This document shows, one piece after another, positions 54,687 to 63,669 of a DNA stretch of 64,000 bases. Source of the stretch: Cellulosimicrobium funkei. Its GTDB lineage: Bacteria > Actinomycetota > Actinomycetes > Actinomycetales > Cellulomonadaceae. Made by a program: the position numbers and the translations under genes. The notes under the pieces are model-generated. The model worked only from the letters and a program-made list of their open reading frames with translations. It did not search any database and was not told the origin of the DNA. The stretch covers positions 248,001 through 312,000 of the forward strand of contig NZ_SOZH01000001.1 in the NCBI RefSeq assembly GCF_004519295.1, read 5' to 3'. How positions within the stretch are numbered: position 1 is the stretch's first letter; each line of letters begins with the position of its first letter.

Positions 54687-56063
54687 ATGACCAGCACCGA
54701 CGCAGCGACCAGGACGTGGGTCCGCGACCCGCTCGGCGTGTTCACCGCCGACGACTCCCCGGACGCCCCGGACGCGCGCGGCGGCCTCGTCGTCGAGGGC
54801 GGGGTGATCGTCGAGCTCGTCGCGGCCGGCGCGCAGCCGTCCGCTCCCGTCGACGAGACGTTCGACGCGTCGCAGCACGTGCTCACGCCGGGCCTGATCA
54901 ACACGCACCACCACTTCTATCAGACGCTCACGCGGGCCTGGGGGCCGGTCGCCGACGCCCCGCTCTTCCCCTGGCTGCAGCGCCTCTACCCGGTCTGGGC
55001 GCGCCTCACGCCGCGCGACCACGAGCTCGCGACGACCGTCGCCCTCGCCGAGCTCCTGCTCTCCGGCTGCACGACGGCGGCCGACCACCACTACGTCTTC
55101 CCCGCCGGTCTCGACGACGCGATCGACCTCCAGGTCGCCGCCGTCCGACGGCTCGGGATGCGCGCGACCCTCACGCGCGGCTCCATGACGCTCGGCCAGG
55201 ACGACGGCGGCCTGCCGCCGCAGTCGGTCGTCCAGGACCTCGACACGATCCTCGCGGACTCGCGGCGGCTCGTGGACACGTACCACGAGCGGGGTGCCGG
55301 GGCGCAGGTGCAGATCGCGTTCGCGCCCTGCTCGCCGTTCTCGGTGACGACCGACGCGATGCGCGAGAGCGCGGCGCTCGCGGAGGAGCTCGACGTCCGC
55401 CTGCACACGCACCTCGCCGAGACGATCGACGAGGAGGACTTCTGCCGCGAGCGCTTCGGGATGCGCACGGTCGACTACCTGGAGTCCGTCGGCTGGCTCA
55501 CGGACCGCGCCTGGCTCGGCCACGGCATCCACCTCGACGACGACGAGGTGCGCCGCCTCGGGGCGGCGGGGACCGGCGTCGCGCACTGCCCGACGTCGAA
55601 CATGCGCCTCGCGTCGGGCATCGCCCGGGCCGTGGAGCTGGAGGACGCGGGCGCGCCCGTCGGGCTCGGGGTCGACGGCTCGGCGTCGAACGACGCCTCG
55701 ACGATGATCCTCGAGGCGCGCCAGGCGCTCTACCTCCAGCGCCTCCGGTACGGCGCGGACATCCCCGTGACCCGCGCGCTCGGCTGGGGCACGCGCGGGT
55801 CGGCGCGCGTGCTGGGGCGGGACGACGTCGGCGTGCTCGCGGTCGGCAAGCAGGCCGACCTCGCGCTGTGGCGGCTCGACGAGCTGCGCTTCTCCGGCGC
55901 GCACGACCCGGTCGCCGCGCTCCTGCTGTGCGGCGCCGACCGCGCGGACCGCGTCATGGTGGGCGGCGCGTGGCGCGTCGTCGACGGCGCGATCCCCGGG
56001 CTCGACCTCGGCGCCCTCGCGGCCGAGCACTCGGCGGCGGCCCGGCGCCTCGTCGCGGGGTGA
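54687..56063 (+). CDS. 8-oxoguanine deaminase (amidohydrolase)
   Basis: 458 residues; ATG after AGGAGG, preferred over a GTG 27 bp upstream. Amidohydrolase metal and catalytic residues are seen: INTHHHFYQT (His74-76), LHTHLAET, GHGIHL and LGVDGSASND. FYQTLTRAWGP and PFWLQRLYPVW-like sequence match the 8-oxoguanine deaminase/hydroxyatrazine hydrolase branch, which converts 8-oxoguanine to urate. A purine/uracil permease gene lies 0.8 kb downstream, in line with purine salvage or catabolism. Confidence 0.88.
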   Translation: MTSTDAATRTWVRDPLGVFTADDSPDAPDARGGLVVEGGVIVELVAAGAQPSAPVDETFDASQHVLTPGLINTHHHFYQTLTRAWGPVADAPLFPWLQRLYPVWARLTPRDHELATTVALAELLLSGCTTAADHHYVFPAGLDDAIDLQVAAVRRLGMRATLTRGSMTLGQDDGGLPPQSVVQDLDTILADSRRLVDTYHERGAGAQVQIAFAPCSPFSVTTDAMRESAALAEELDVRLHTHLAETIDEEDFCRERFGMRTVDYLESVGWLTDRAWLGHGIHLDDDEVRRLGAAGTGVAHCPTSNMRLASGIARAVELEDAGAPVGLGVDGSASNDASTMILEARQALYLQRLRYGADIPVTRALGWGTRGSARVLGRDDVGVLAVGKQADLALWRLDELRFSGAHDPVAALLLCGADRADRVMVGGAWRVVDGAIPGLDLGALAAEHSAAARRLVAG

Positions 56064-56069
56064 GCCGCG

Positions 56070-56114
56070 GCCGGCGGGGACGGGCCGGGCCGACGCCCGG
56101 GCGCCCCCGCCGGC
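56070..56114. terminator. Hairpin between the deaminase and GNAT genes
   Basis: GCCGGCGGGG (56070-56079) and CCCCGCCGGC (56105-56114) form a perfect 10-bp stem around a G+C-rich loop, between convergent stop codons at 56063 and 56115. Confidence 0.5.
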
Positions 56115-56609
56115 TCAGAGCTCGCGGTAGTAGTGGACGACGGGCAGCGCGGTGAAGCCGCTCGACTCGTACAGGGCGCGCGCTGCCCCGTGGCCCGGGT
56201 CGCCGCCGGTCCAGACGTTGGCGTAGGCGCATCCGGCGTCGCGCATGAGCGCGAGGGCAGCGTCCACGAGCCGGCGGCCGATGCCGTCGCCCTGCACGTC
56301 GGGGTCGACGGCGATGATCTCCAGGTCGGCGGTGCGCGCGCCCTCCGGCGCGGGCTCGCCGAGCACCGTGGTGGCGAACCCGACGACCCGGCCGTCGCGC
56401 TCCGCGACGACCGTCGTCGCGGGGTGCTTCTCGCACGCGCCCCGCACCTCCGCCGCCTGGCTGCGGCGCCAGTCGGGGTAGGCGAGGTCGTAGAGGCGCT
56501 CCCCGAGAATCTCGCGCCAGGAGGCGAACGCGCTCTCCCACGCGCGCAGCGACAGCGCGACGACCGCGTCGAGGTCGGCGGGGCGGTAGGGCCGCAGGGT
56601 CGTGGTCAC
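56115..56609 (-). CDS. GNAT N-acetyltransferase
   Basis: 164 residues from GTG, with TACGCT 6 nt upstream. The GNAT fold is clear: TLRPYRPADLDAVVALSLRAW, AERDGRVVGFATTVLGEP, LEIIAVDPDVQGDGIGRRLVDAAL with the acetyl-CoA loop QGDGIG (about 110-115), and ALYESSGFTALPVVHYYREL. The substrate is unknown. It is a single gene divergent from the purine permease. Confidence 0.92.
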   Translation of the reverse strand: MTTTLRPYRPADLDAVVALSLRAWESAFASWREILGERLYDLAYPDWRRSQAAEVRGACEKHPATTVVAERDGRVVGFATTVLGEPAPEGARTADLEIIAVDPDVQGDGIGRRLVDAALALMRDAGCAYANVWTGGDPGHGAARALYESSGFTALPVVHYYREL

Positions 56610-56615
56610 CGGTGG

Positions 56616-56621
56616 AGCGTA
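56616..56621 (-). promoter_or_regulatory. Leaderless -10 element (TACGCT) of the GNAT gene
   Basis: TACGCT on the minus strand ends 6 nt before the GTG at 56609. Confidence 0.45.
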
Positions 56622-56749
56622 GGGAGGACGCGCGGCGCGGTGCCAGCGCTTTGCCGCGTCGCACGGGCGACGTCACGGGCGGCGGCGGACGGGCAACGTC
56701 GGGCGGTCGCGACCGTCCCCGCTGGCCACGCACGAGTTGCGGCAGGGAC

Positions 56750-56778
56750 TTGACACAGGTCACACGAGGCGTTCGAAT
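56750..56778 (+). promoter_or_regulatory. Promoter of the NCS2 permease gene
   Basis: TTGACA (56750-56755), a perfect -35, is followed after 17 bp by TCGAAT (56773-56778). An inverted repeat lies just downstream at 56792-56806. Confidence 0.6.
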
Positions 56779-56791
56779 AGTGGAAGTTGTT

Positions 56792-56806
56792 TTCCGCCAA
56801 GCGGAA
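56792..56806 (+). promoter_or_regulatory. TTCCGC-CAA-GCGGAA palindrome (IclR-type operator candidate)
   Basis: Perfect 6-bp arms around CAA, 14-28 bp after the -10 element and before the NCS2 start at 56831. This symmetry resembles operators of IclR-family regulators of purine or allantoin use, but no such regulator is encoded in the window. Confidence 0.6.
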
Positions 56807-56830
56807 CGATAGCTGACGAGGAGGTCCGCT

Positions 56831-58465
56831 ATGAATGCGCGAGCCACGAGGGCCACGGACGGCGCCGAACGGCGCCCGGTACGCCCCGAGGACGAGCGGC
56901 TGCCCATCGGGTCGACGTTCGGGTACGGGTTCCAGCACGTGCTCACGATGTACGGCGGCATCATCGCCCCCCCGCTCATCGTGGGGAGCGCCGCGGGCCT
57001 GACCGGCGCCGAGATCGGGATGCTCGTCGCGGCGTCCCTCTTCATCGGCGGCCTCGCGACGATCCTGCAGACGGTGGGCATCCCCTTCTTCGGGTCCCAG
57101 CTGCCGCTGGTCCAGGGCGTGTCCTTCGCGGGCGTGTCCACGATGGTCGCGATCGTCAACGGCGGGGGAGGGATCCCGGGCGTCCTGGGCGCGGTGCTCG
57201 TCGCCTCCGTGATCGGCCTGCTCATCACCCCGTTCTTCGCGCAGATCATCCGGTTCTTCCCGCCGGTGGTGACGGGCGTCGTCATCACGACGATCGGGCT
57301 CACGCTCATGCCCGTCGCGGCCAACTGGGCGATGGGCGGCAACGCGAGCGCGCCCGACTACGGCTCGGTGAGCAACATCGGCCTCGCCGCGCTGACGTTC
57401 GCGATCGTCATCCTGCTGTCCAAGGTCGGCAGCGGCACGATCTCGCGCCTGTCGATCCTCATCGCGATCGTCGTCGGGACGCTCATCGCCCTCGCGCTCG
57501 GCAAGGCCGACTTCTCCGGCGTCGGCGACGGTCCCGTCGCCGCGTTCCCGTCGTTCCTCGGCTTCGGGGCGCCGACGTTCGAGATCGCCGCGATCATCTC
57601 CATGCTCATCGTCATCCTCGTGACCCTCACCGAGACGACGGCCGACATCATCGCCGTCGGCGAGATCGTCGGCACCAAGGTGAACCGCAAGCGCATCGCG
57701 GACGGCCTCCGGGCCGACATGGCGTCGTCCATCGTGTCGCCGTTCTTCGGGTCCTTCACGCAGTCGGCGTTCGCGCAGAACGTCGGCCTCGTGGCCATCA
57801 CGGGCGTGAAGTCGCGGTTCGTCGTGGGGGCGGGAGGCGCGATCCTCGTGATCCTCGGCCTGCTGCCGGTCCTTGGCCGCGTCGTCGCCGCGGTGCCGAC
57901 GCCGGTCCTCGGCGGTGCGGGCGTCGTCCTGTTCGGCTCGGTCGCGGCGTCGGGCATCCGCACGCTCGCCAAGGTCGACTACTCGCGCCCGATGAACCTC
58001 ATCATCGTGGCGGCGTCGATCTCGTTCGGCATGATCCCCATCGCCAAGCCCGACTTCTACGACCAGTTCCCCACGTGGTTCGGGATCATCTTCCACTCGG
58101 GCATCAGCTCGGCCGCGGTCATGGCGATCCTGCTCAACCTGCTCTTCAACCACCTGAAGTTCGGCACGCCGCCCGACCCGTCGGTGTTCGCCGCCGGGGC
58201 GGAGCACGGTGCGAACGCCGTGGACGACGAGGACCTGGAGGACCTCCAGGACGACGGCGTCCTCAACGGCTCGACGCGCCGGCCGGTCGCCGTCGACGCC
58301 GCGGCGCCGGCACCCGACGCCCCGGCGTCGGACGGCGACGGACGGCAGGTCGGTACGACCGCCGGAGCGGGCGACCGCGCCGACGACCCGGCCGCACCGG
58401 GCGACGGCACCGCCGCGCCGCGCCAGCACGCCGTCGCCCCGCTCCCGCGGACCGCGACCCCGTAG
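56831..58465 (+). CDS. NCS2 uracil/xanthine permease
   Basis: 544 residues; ATG after GAGGAGG. About 14 transmembrane helices with NAT/NCS2 signatures: LPIGSTFGYGFQHVLTMYGGIIAPPLIVG, LVQGVSFAGVSTM, and FGSFTQSAFAQNVGLVAITGVKSR, which includes the QNVG motif of xanthine/urate carriers. The Pro/Ala/Asp-rich C-terminal tail of about 95 residues (450-544) is longer than usual and probably disordered. It likely imports xanthine, urate or uracil; the 8-oxoguanine deaminase gene nearby favours a purine. Confidence 0.93.
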   Translation: MNARATRATDGAERRPVRPEDERLPIGSTFGYGFQHVLTMYGGIIAPPLIVGSAAGLTGAEIGMLVAASLFIGGLATILQTVGIPFFGSQLPLVQGVSFAGVSTMVAIVNGGGGIPGVLGAVLVASVIGLLITPFFAQIIRFFPPVVTGVVITTIGLTLMPVAANWAMGGNASAPDYGSVSNIGLAALTFAIVILLSKVGSGTISRLSILIAIVVGTLIALALGKADFSGVGDGPVAAFPSFLGFGAPTFEIAAIISMLIVILVTLTETTADIIAVGEIVGTKVNRKRIADGLRADMASSIVSPFFGSFTQSAFAQNVGLVAITGVKSRFVVGAGGAILVILGLLPVLGRVVAAVPTPVLGGAGVVLFGSVAASGIRTLAKVDYSRPMNLIIVAASISFGMIPIAKPDFYDQFPTWFGIIFHSGISSAAVMAILLNLLFNHLKFGTPPDPSVFAAGAEHGANAVDDEDLEDLQDDGVLNGSTRRPVAVDAAAPAPDAPASDGDGRQVGTTAGAGDRADDPAAPGDGTAAPRQHAVAPLPRTATP

Positions 58466-58492
58466 CGACGGCACAGCGTCGTGCCCGACGCC

Positions 58493-58531
58493 GCCCCGCA
58501 CTCCACGCGTCCCTCACGCCGGGTGCGGGGC
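58493..58531 (+). terminator. Hairpin after the NCS2 permease gene
   Basis: GCCCCGCAC (58493-58501) and GTGCGGGGC (58523-58531) form a perfect 9-bp stem around a 21-nt loop, 28 bp after the stop codon. Confidence 0.5.
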
Positions 58532-58608
58532 GTCGTCGCGCCCGGGCCGTGTAGCGTCGTGGGTCGGCGTCGAGCACGGCGTCCCGACCCCGACCGCAGG
58601 ACCGCACC

Positions 58609-60102
58609 ATGAGCACCCCCACGCCCGAACGCCCGGCACCGTCCGCGAGCGGGGCACCGTCCACGACCGGGCCGACCGGCGACGCGACCGTCGACAGCGG
58701 CGCGGACCCGAGCGCCGACCACCTGGGCAGCGGGCTGCGCACGCGGCACCTGACGATGATGGGCCTCGGCTCCGCGATCGGCGCCGGGCTGTTCCTCGGC
58801 TCCGGCGTCGGGATCGCCACCGCCGGCCCGGCCGTGCTCGTGTCGTACGCGATCGCGGGCGTCGTCGTCATCCTCGTCATGCGGATGCTCGCCGAGATGG
58901 CGAGCGCGCGCCCCGCGAGCGGGTCGTTCTCCGTCTACGCGGAGGAGGCGCTCGGGCCGTGGGCCGGGTTCCTGCTCGGCTGGCTGTACTGGTTCATGCT
59001 CGTCATGGTGCTCGGCGCCGAGATCACCGGGGCCGCGCGCATCGTCACCGGCTGGTACCCCGACGTGCCGCAGTGGGGCGTCGCGCTCGCCGTGGTCGTC
59101 GTGTTCGCGGTGATCAACCTGTGGGGCGTGCGGCAGTTCGGCGAGCTCGAGTTCTGGTTCGCGTTCGTCAAGGTCGCGGCGATCGTCGGGTTCCTCGTCG
59201 TCGGCGTGCTGCTCGTGCTCGGCCTGCTGCCCGGGACGGAGCCCGTCGGCACGTCGAACCTGCTCGGCCAGGGCGGCTTCGCCCCGGAGGGGTGGGGCGG
59301 CATCGCGGCGGGGCTGCTCGTCGTCGTCTTCGCGTTCGGCGGCATCGAGATCGTCACGATCGCCGCGGCCGAGGCGCGCGAGCCGCGCACCGCCGTCGCG
59401 CGCGCGACGCGCAGCATCGTGTGGCGGATCCTCGTGTTCTACCTGGGCTCGGTCGCGATCATGGTGCTCGTGCTCCCGTGGGACTCGCCGCTGCTCGCCG
59501 AGAGCCCGTTCGTCGCGGTGCTCGACCTCGCCGGGCTGCCGGGCGCGGCGCGCGTCATGGAGGTCGTCGTCGTGGTCGCGCTGCTCTCGGCGTTCAACGC
59601 GAACGTGTACGGCACGTCGCGCATGGCCTACTCGCTGGCCGGGCGCGGCGACGGCCCGCGCGCGCTGCGGCGCGTGTCGCGGCGCGACGTCCCCTGGGTG
59701 TCGGTGCTGGTCTCCGTGTTCTTCGCGCTCGTCGCGGTCGGGCTGAACTGGCTCCTGCCGGAGGCGCTGCTGGGCATCCTGCTCAACGCCGTGGGCGCCG
59801 CGCTGCTCGTCGTGTGGGTCCTCGTCGCCGTCTCGCAGCTGCGGCTCCGTCGGCGGATCGAGGCGCAGGCCCGCGCGTCGGGCGAGCCGATGACCCTGCG
59901 TATGTGGGGCTTCCCGTGGCTCACGTGGGCGGTGCTCGTGGGTCTCGCGGCGCTCGCCGTCCTCATGCTGACCGACGCCGCCGCGCGCGCCCAGCTCGTG
60001 TCCACCGCGGGGCTCGTGGTCGTGATCCTCGCGGTGTACCTCGTCACCCGGCGGGGCCGGGCGCGGCGCGGTGCGGCGGCGGGGGCGCGCGCCGACGGGT
60101 GA
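58609..60102 (+). CDS. APC-family amino acid permease
   Basis: 497 residues. A disordered Pro/Ser/Thr N-terminus (1-40) leads to 12 transmembrane helices. Signatures are LRTRHLTMMGLGSAIGAGLFLGSGVGIATAGPAVL (unwound TM1 with GSAIGAGLF), MASARPASGSFSVYAEEALGPWAGF and FAFGGIEIVTIAAAEAREPRTAVARA in TM6. This is the GabP/ProY-like amino acid transporter branch; the exact substrate is not evident. It is a single gene between the NCS2 and PlsC genes. Confidence 0.93.
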   Translation: MSTPTPERPAPSASGAPSTTGPTGDATVDSGADPSADHLGSGLRTRHLTMMGLGSAIGAGLFLGSGVGIATAGPAVLVSYAIAGVVVILVMRMLAEMASARPASGSFSVYAEEALGPWAGFLLGWLYWFMLVMVLGAEITGAARIVTGWYPDVPQWGVALAVVVVFAVINLWGVRQFGELEFWFAFVKVAAIVGFLVVGVLLVLGLLPGTEPVGTSNLLGQGGFAPEGWGGIAAGLLVVVFAFGGIEIVTIAAAEAREPRTAVARATRSIVWRILVFYLGSVAIMVLVLPWDSPLLAESPFVAVLDLAGLPGAARVMEVVVVVALLSAFNANVYGTSRMAYSLAGRGDGPRALRRVSRRDVPWVSVLVSVFFALVAVGLNWLLPEALLGILLNAVGAALLVVWVLVAVSQLRLRRRIEAQARASGEPMTLRMWGFPWLTWAVLVGLAALAVLMLTDAAARAQLVSTAGLVVVILAVYLVTRRGRARRGAAAGARADG

Positions 60103-60144
60103 GCCGTCGCCCACGGCGTGCACGGACGTGCGCCCCGGACGGTG

Positions 60145-60150
60145 CACAAT
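60145..60150 (+). promoter_or_regulatory. Leaderless -10 element (CACAAT) of the PlsC gene
   Basis: CACAAT lies 6 nt before the ATG at 60157, and there is no ribosome-binding site. Confidence 0.45.
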
Positions 60151-60156
60151 GAACGG

Positions 60157-60801
60157 ATGACCTATCGCGTCCTGAGGCTCATCCTGTCGCTGCTCGCCTA
60201 CGTGCTGCTGCGGCCCCAGGTGACAGGTCGCAACAACATCCCGCGCCACGGTGCGGTGATCCTCGCGAGCAACCACCTGTCGTTCATCGACTCGCTGCTC
60301 ATCCCGATCGTCGCGCCGCGGCACGTGACGTTCCTCGCCAAGGCCGAGTACTTCACGGGCCGCGGGATCAAGGGCCGCCTGTCGCGGTGGTTCTTCACGA
60401 CGATCGGCATGATCCCCGTCCAGCGCGACGACCCGCGCGCCGGGCAGCGCTCGCTCGAGGACGCGCTCGAGGTGCTCCAGCGCGGCGGCGCGTTCGGGAT
60501 CTACCCCGAGGGCACGCGCTCGCGCGACGGCAAGCTGCACCCGGGCCGCACGGGCGTCGCGTGGCTCGCGCTCGCCGGGCACGCGCCCGTCGTCCCCGTC
60601 GCCGTGCGCGGCACGGACAAGGTCCAGCCGGTCGGCAAGCGGATCCCGCGCCTGCACCGCGTCGAGGTGCACTTCGGCAAGCCCATCGACCCGCAGCGCC
60701 AGATCACGGCCGGGACCAAGCCGGCGCAGGCGCGCCGCGAGCTCACGGACGAGGTCATGGCGTCGATCCACCGCATGAGCGGCCAGGACCTCGCGGCCTG
60801 A
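60157..60801 (+). CDS. 1-acyl-sn-glycerol-3-phosphate acyltransferase (PlsC family)
   Basis: 214 residues from ATG (MTYRVLRLILSLLAYVLL). One N-terminal membrane helix, then the acyltransferase motifs NHLSFID (His40, Asp45), GMIPVQRDD, FGIYPEGTRSRDGKLHPGRTGVAWLAL and PVVPVAVRGTDK. It acylates lysophosphatidic acid at the membrane during phospholipid synthesis. The ATG is supported by the CACAAT hexamer 6 nt upstream. It is convergent with the ZIP transporter gene, with only 6 bp between the stop codons. Confidence 0.93.
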   Translation: MTYRVLRLILSLLAYVLLRPQVTGRNNIPRHGAVILASNHLSFIDSLLIPIVAPRHVTFLAKAEYFTGRGIKGRLSRWFFTTIGMIPVQRDDPRAGQRSLEDALEVLQRGGAFGIYPEGTRSRDGKLHPGRTGVAWLALAGHAPVVPVAVRGTDKVQPVGKRIPRLHRVEVHFGKPIDPQRQITAGTKPAQARRELTDEVMASIHRMSGQDLAA

Positions 60802-60807
60802 CGGCGG

Positions 60808-61557
60808 TCAGCCGCCGATCGAGCTCAGGCCGAACGCCGTCGCGAACCCGAGCACGGTGACGAGGCCGGTGACCGGGCCGCCGAACTCCGTCGCCTCGGG
60901 GATCATCGTGTCGACGAGCATGGTGAGCAGCGCCCCCGCGGCGAACGCCTGGGTGACCGCCACGACGGCGGGCGACGCGCCGTCGAGCGCGAGGTAGCCG
61001 ATCCCGGCCGCGAGCGCCGAGACGAGCGTCGTCGACCCCCACAGCACCCACAGCCGCGACGGCTTCGTGCCGGCCTTGAGCAGCCCCGCCGTCGCCGACA
61101 TCGCCTCGGGCAGGTTGGACACGAAGACGGCGGCGAGCATCGCGACGCTCACCCCGCCGCCCCCGATGAGCGTCGCGCCGAGCACCACGGACTCGGGGAT
61201 GCCGTCGAGCACGGTGCCGAGCGCGATCGCCGCGCCGCCGGTCCCGCCCGCGGCCTGGACCGACTCCTTCTGCACGCCCGTGGAGCGCTTGCGGCCCTCG
61301 CCGCCCATCCGGTCGATGATCCGGTCGCCGACGAAGAACGTCAGCGCCCCGCCCGCGAGACCCGCGAGCAGGACGAGCCCGCTCGCGCGGGTCGACGCGT
61401 CCTCCACGAGGTCGTAGGCGACCGCGCTGATGAGCACGCCCGAGCCGAACGCCATGACGAGCCCGACGAGCCGCTGGCCCGGCGGGCGCCAGAAGACGAG
61501 CGCGGCCCCGAGGAGCAGCGACGACGCCCCGACGAGGCCCCACCAGAACCCGATCAC
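60808..61557 (-). CDS. ZIP-family divalent metal transporter
   Basis: 249 residues from GTG. Eight hydrophobic helices. The metal-binding helices carry the ZIP pattern: LGTVLDGIPESVVLGATL (Asp, Pro-Glu) and VFVSNLPEAMSATAGLLKAG (Asn-Leu-Pro-Glu). A cytosolic loop (GGEGRKRSTGVQKESVQ) replaces the His-rich loop of many ZIPs. It probably moves Zn, Fe or Mn; ZIPs import, although members lacking canonical His residues are less certain. It is divergent from the NarL-type kinase gene with about 105 bp between. Confidence 0.88.
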   Translation of the reverse strand: MIGFWWGLVGASSLLLGAALVFWRPPGQRLVGLVMAFGSGVLISAVAYDLVEDASTRASGLVLLAGLAGGALTFFVGDRIIDRMGGEGRKRSTGVQKESVQAAGGTGGAAIALGTVLDGIPESVVLGATLIGGGGVSVAMLAAVFVSNLPEAMSATAGLLKAGTKPSRLWVLWGSTTLVSALAAGIGYLALDGASPAVVAVTQAFAAGALLTMLVDTMIPEATEFGGPVTGLVTVLGFATAFGLSSIGG

Positions 61558-61663
61558 GCTCCCATTGGACCAGCGGGCGTGCCGGGGCGCGCGGCGTCGC
61601 GCACGCCGCGGTTCCCCCGTCGAGGGGATGTGCCGCGCGGGCGGCGCGGTGAGACTGGGGGCC

Positions 61664-62959
61664 ATGACGACCGACGCGCGCCCGCCGCGAGGGTGGGGAC
61701 GGGTGCTCGCCCCGCTGCGCAGCACGGCCACCGTGCGCGCCGGGGTGCTCCTCGTGGTCGGCGGCGTCGTCGCCGGGGCGTACGCGGCACTCGTCGCGGG
61801 GTTCGTGCAGATGTTCGCGTCCCTCCAGACGCCGCGCGTCGCGACGGTCGTCCTGGCGCTCGTGACGGCGGTCCTCGCGAGCGCGCCCCCGTTCCTCGCG
61901 CCCGTGCGGACGCTCGAGATCGCGGCGGCGCGGACGTTCCTCGACGTCGACGTGCCGCTCCCCGCAGCCGGCGCCGCCCCGCCGGGGGCGGCGACGCGCT
62001 GGCGGGCCGCGGCCTGGTACGCGCTGCACCTGGCCCTCGGGGCGGCGGTCGTGGTCGTGGTGCTGTTCGGGGTCCCGGTCGCGACGCAGCTCGTGCTGTC
62101 CGCGACGGGCGTCGAGCCGGTGCTGCTCGCCGACTGGCGACCGTGGGAGGCGCTGCCCGCGTGGACGTGGCTGCTCACCGCGGTGCTCGTGCTGCTCGCC
62201 GTCCCGTACGTCGTGGCGCTCGCGCGCGCCGTGCTGCGCCAGGCGGCCCTCCCGCTGCTCGGCCCGGACCAGACGGAGCAGATCGCGGAGCTCGAGGCGG
62301 CCGCAGACCGTGCGGCCGAGCGGGGCCGGCTCGCGCGCGAGCTGCACGACTCGGTCGGCCACGCGCTGACCGTCACGACGCTCCAGGCGGCCGCGGCGGC
62401 ACGCCTGCTGGACTCCGACCCGCCCGCGGCGCGCCGTGCGCTCGCCGCGATCGAGGAGACGGGCCGCAGCGCGATGGCGGACCTCGACCACGTGCTCGGC
62501 CTCCTGCGCGCGGACGTCCCGGGGGCGCCGCCCCGCGCCCCGGCCCGCACCCTCGCCGACCTCGACGCACTGCTCGACGACGCGCGCGGCACGGGCGCCG
62601 ACGTGCGGCTCGCGCGGGACGGCGCCGCGCTGCCCGACGTCCCGCGCGCCGTGTCGCAGGAGGCGTACCGGGTCGTGCAGGAGGCGCTGACCAACGCGCT
62701 GCGCCACGCGCCCGGCGAGCCCGTCGCCGTCGAGGTGGCGCCCGGTCCCGGTGACGCGCTGGTCGTCGAGGTGCGCAACCCGCTCGGGGCGGGGACACGG
62801 CGTCGGGCACCCGACGGCGGCGCGCGCGAGCACCGCGGCCTCGCGGGCATGCGCGAACGGGCCCACCTGCTGCGCGGGGAGGTCGCGGCCGGTCCCGCGC
62901 CCGACGGCGGCGCCTGGGTCGTGCGCGCGACGTTCCCGCGCGCGGGGTCGTCGCGATGA
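61664..62959 (+). CDS. NarL-type sensor histidine kinase (HisKA_3)
   Basis: 431 residues; ATG (MTTDARPPRGWGRVL). Four transmembrane helices in the first 200 residues, each pair separated by short loops, with a putative sensory role. The HisKA_3 dimerisation domain has RELHDSVGHALTVTTLQ with phospho-acceptor His228. The HATPase domain includes VVQEALTNALRHAPGEP and HRGLAGMRERAHLLRGEV. Its stop overlaps the response-regulator start (ATGA). The stimulus is unknown. Confidence 0.93.
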   Translation: MTTDARPPRGWGRVLAPLRSTATVRAGVLLVVGGVVAGAYAALVAGFVQMFASLQTPRVATVVLALVTAVLASAPPFLAPVRTLEIAAARTFLDVDVPLPAAGAAPPGAATRWRAAAWYALHLALGAAVVVVVLFGVPVATQLVLSATGVEPVLLADWRPWEALPAWTWLLTAVLVLLAVPYVVALARAVLRQAALPLLGPDQTEQIAELEAAADRAAERGRLARELHDSVGHALTVTTLQAAAAARLLDSDPPAARRALAAIEETGRSAMADLDHVLGLLRADVPGAPPRAPARTLADLDALLDDARGTGADVRLARDGAALPDVPRAVSQEAYRVVQEALTNALRHAPGEPVAVEVAPGPGDALVVEVRNPLGAGTRRRAPDGGAREHRGLAGMRERAHLLRGEVAAGPAPDGGAWVVRATFPRAGSSR

Positions 62960-63633
62960 GCGCGGGCCCCGGCAGGAGCGGTCCCGTGACGGGGACGGTC
63001 CGCGTGGTGCTCGTCGACGACGAGCCGCTCGTGCGCGCGGGGCTGCGCGTCATCCTCGACGCGGAGCCGGACCTGGAGGTCGTCGGCGAGGCGGGGGACG
63101 GCGCGGAGGTGCCGGGCGTCGTCGCGCGGTCGCGGCCCGACGTCGTGCTCATGGACGTGCGGATGCCGCGCGTCGACGGGATCGCGGCGACGCGGGCGCT
63201 GCTCGCGCGCGACGGCGCTCCGCGCGTGCTCGTGCTCACGACCTTCGAGAACGACGACCACGTGCTCGACGCGCTCCGGGCCGGGGCGCACGGCTTCCTG
63301 CTCAAGCGCGCTCGCCCGGAGGAGGTCGCGCAGGCGGTGCGCGTCGTCGCGCGCGGCGAGTCGCTGCTCTTCCCCGACGCCGTGCGACGCCTCGCGACGG
63401 CGCACCCGCCCACGGGCGACGCGCTGCGCGGCGCGCGCCTGACCGAGCGGGAGGGGGAGGTGCTGCGGCTGGTCGCGCAGGGGCTGTCGAACGCAGAGAT
63501 CGCGGCCGAGCTCTACCTCGGCGTCGAGACCGTGCGCACGCACGTGGGCAACGTCCTCGCCAAGCTCGGCGTCCGGGACCGCACGCAGGCCGTGGTGCGC
63601 GCGTACGAGTCGGGGTTCGTGCGGGCGGGCTGA
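62956..63633 (+). CDS. NarL/FixJ-family response regulator
   Basis: 225 residues. Receiver domain: VVLVDDEPLVRAGLRVILD, phospho-acceptor Asp67 in VVLMDVRMPRVDG, LVLTTFENDDHVLDALRAGAHGFLLKRA with the conserved Lys. LuxR-type helix-turn-helix near the C-terminus: LTEREGEVLRLVAQGLSNAEIAAELYLGVETVRTHVGNVLAKL. It partners the kinase encoded just upstream. Targets are not visible in this window. Confidence 0.95.
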   Translation: MSAGPGRSGPVTGTVRVVLVDDEPLVRAGLRVILDAEPDLEVVGEAGDGAEVPGVVARSRPDVVLMDVRMPRVDGIAATRALLARDGAPRVLVLTTFENDDHVLDALRAGAHGFLLKRARPEEVAQAVRVVARGESLLFPDAVRRLATAHPPTGDALRGARLTEREGEVLRLVAQGLSNAEIAAELYLGVETVRTHVGNVLAKLGVRDRTQAVVRAYESGFVRAG

Positions 63634-63669
63634 CGCGCGCGCCGACCGCCCCGGTGCGACGATCGCGCC

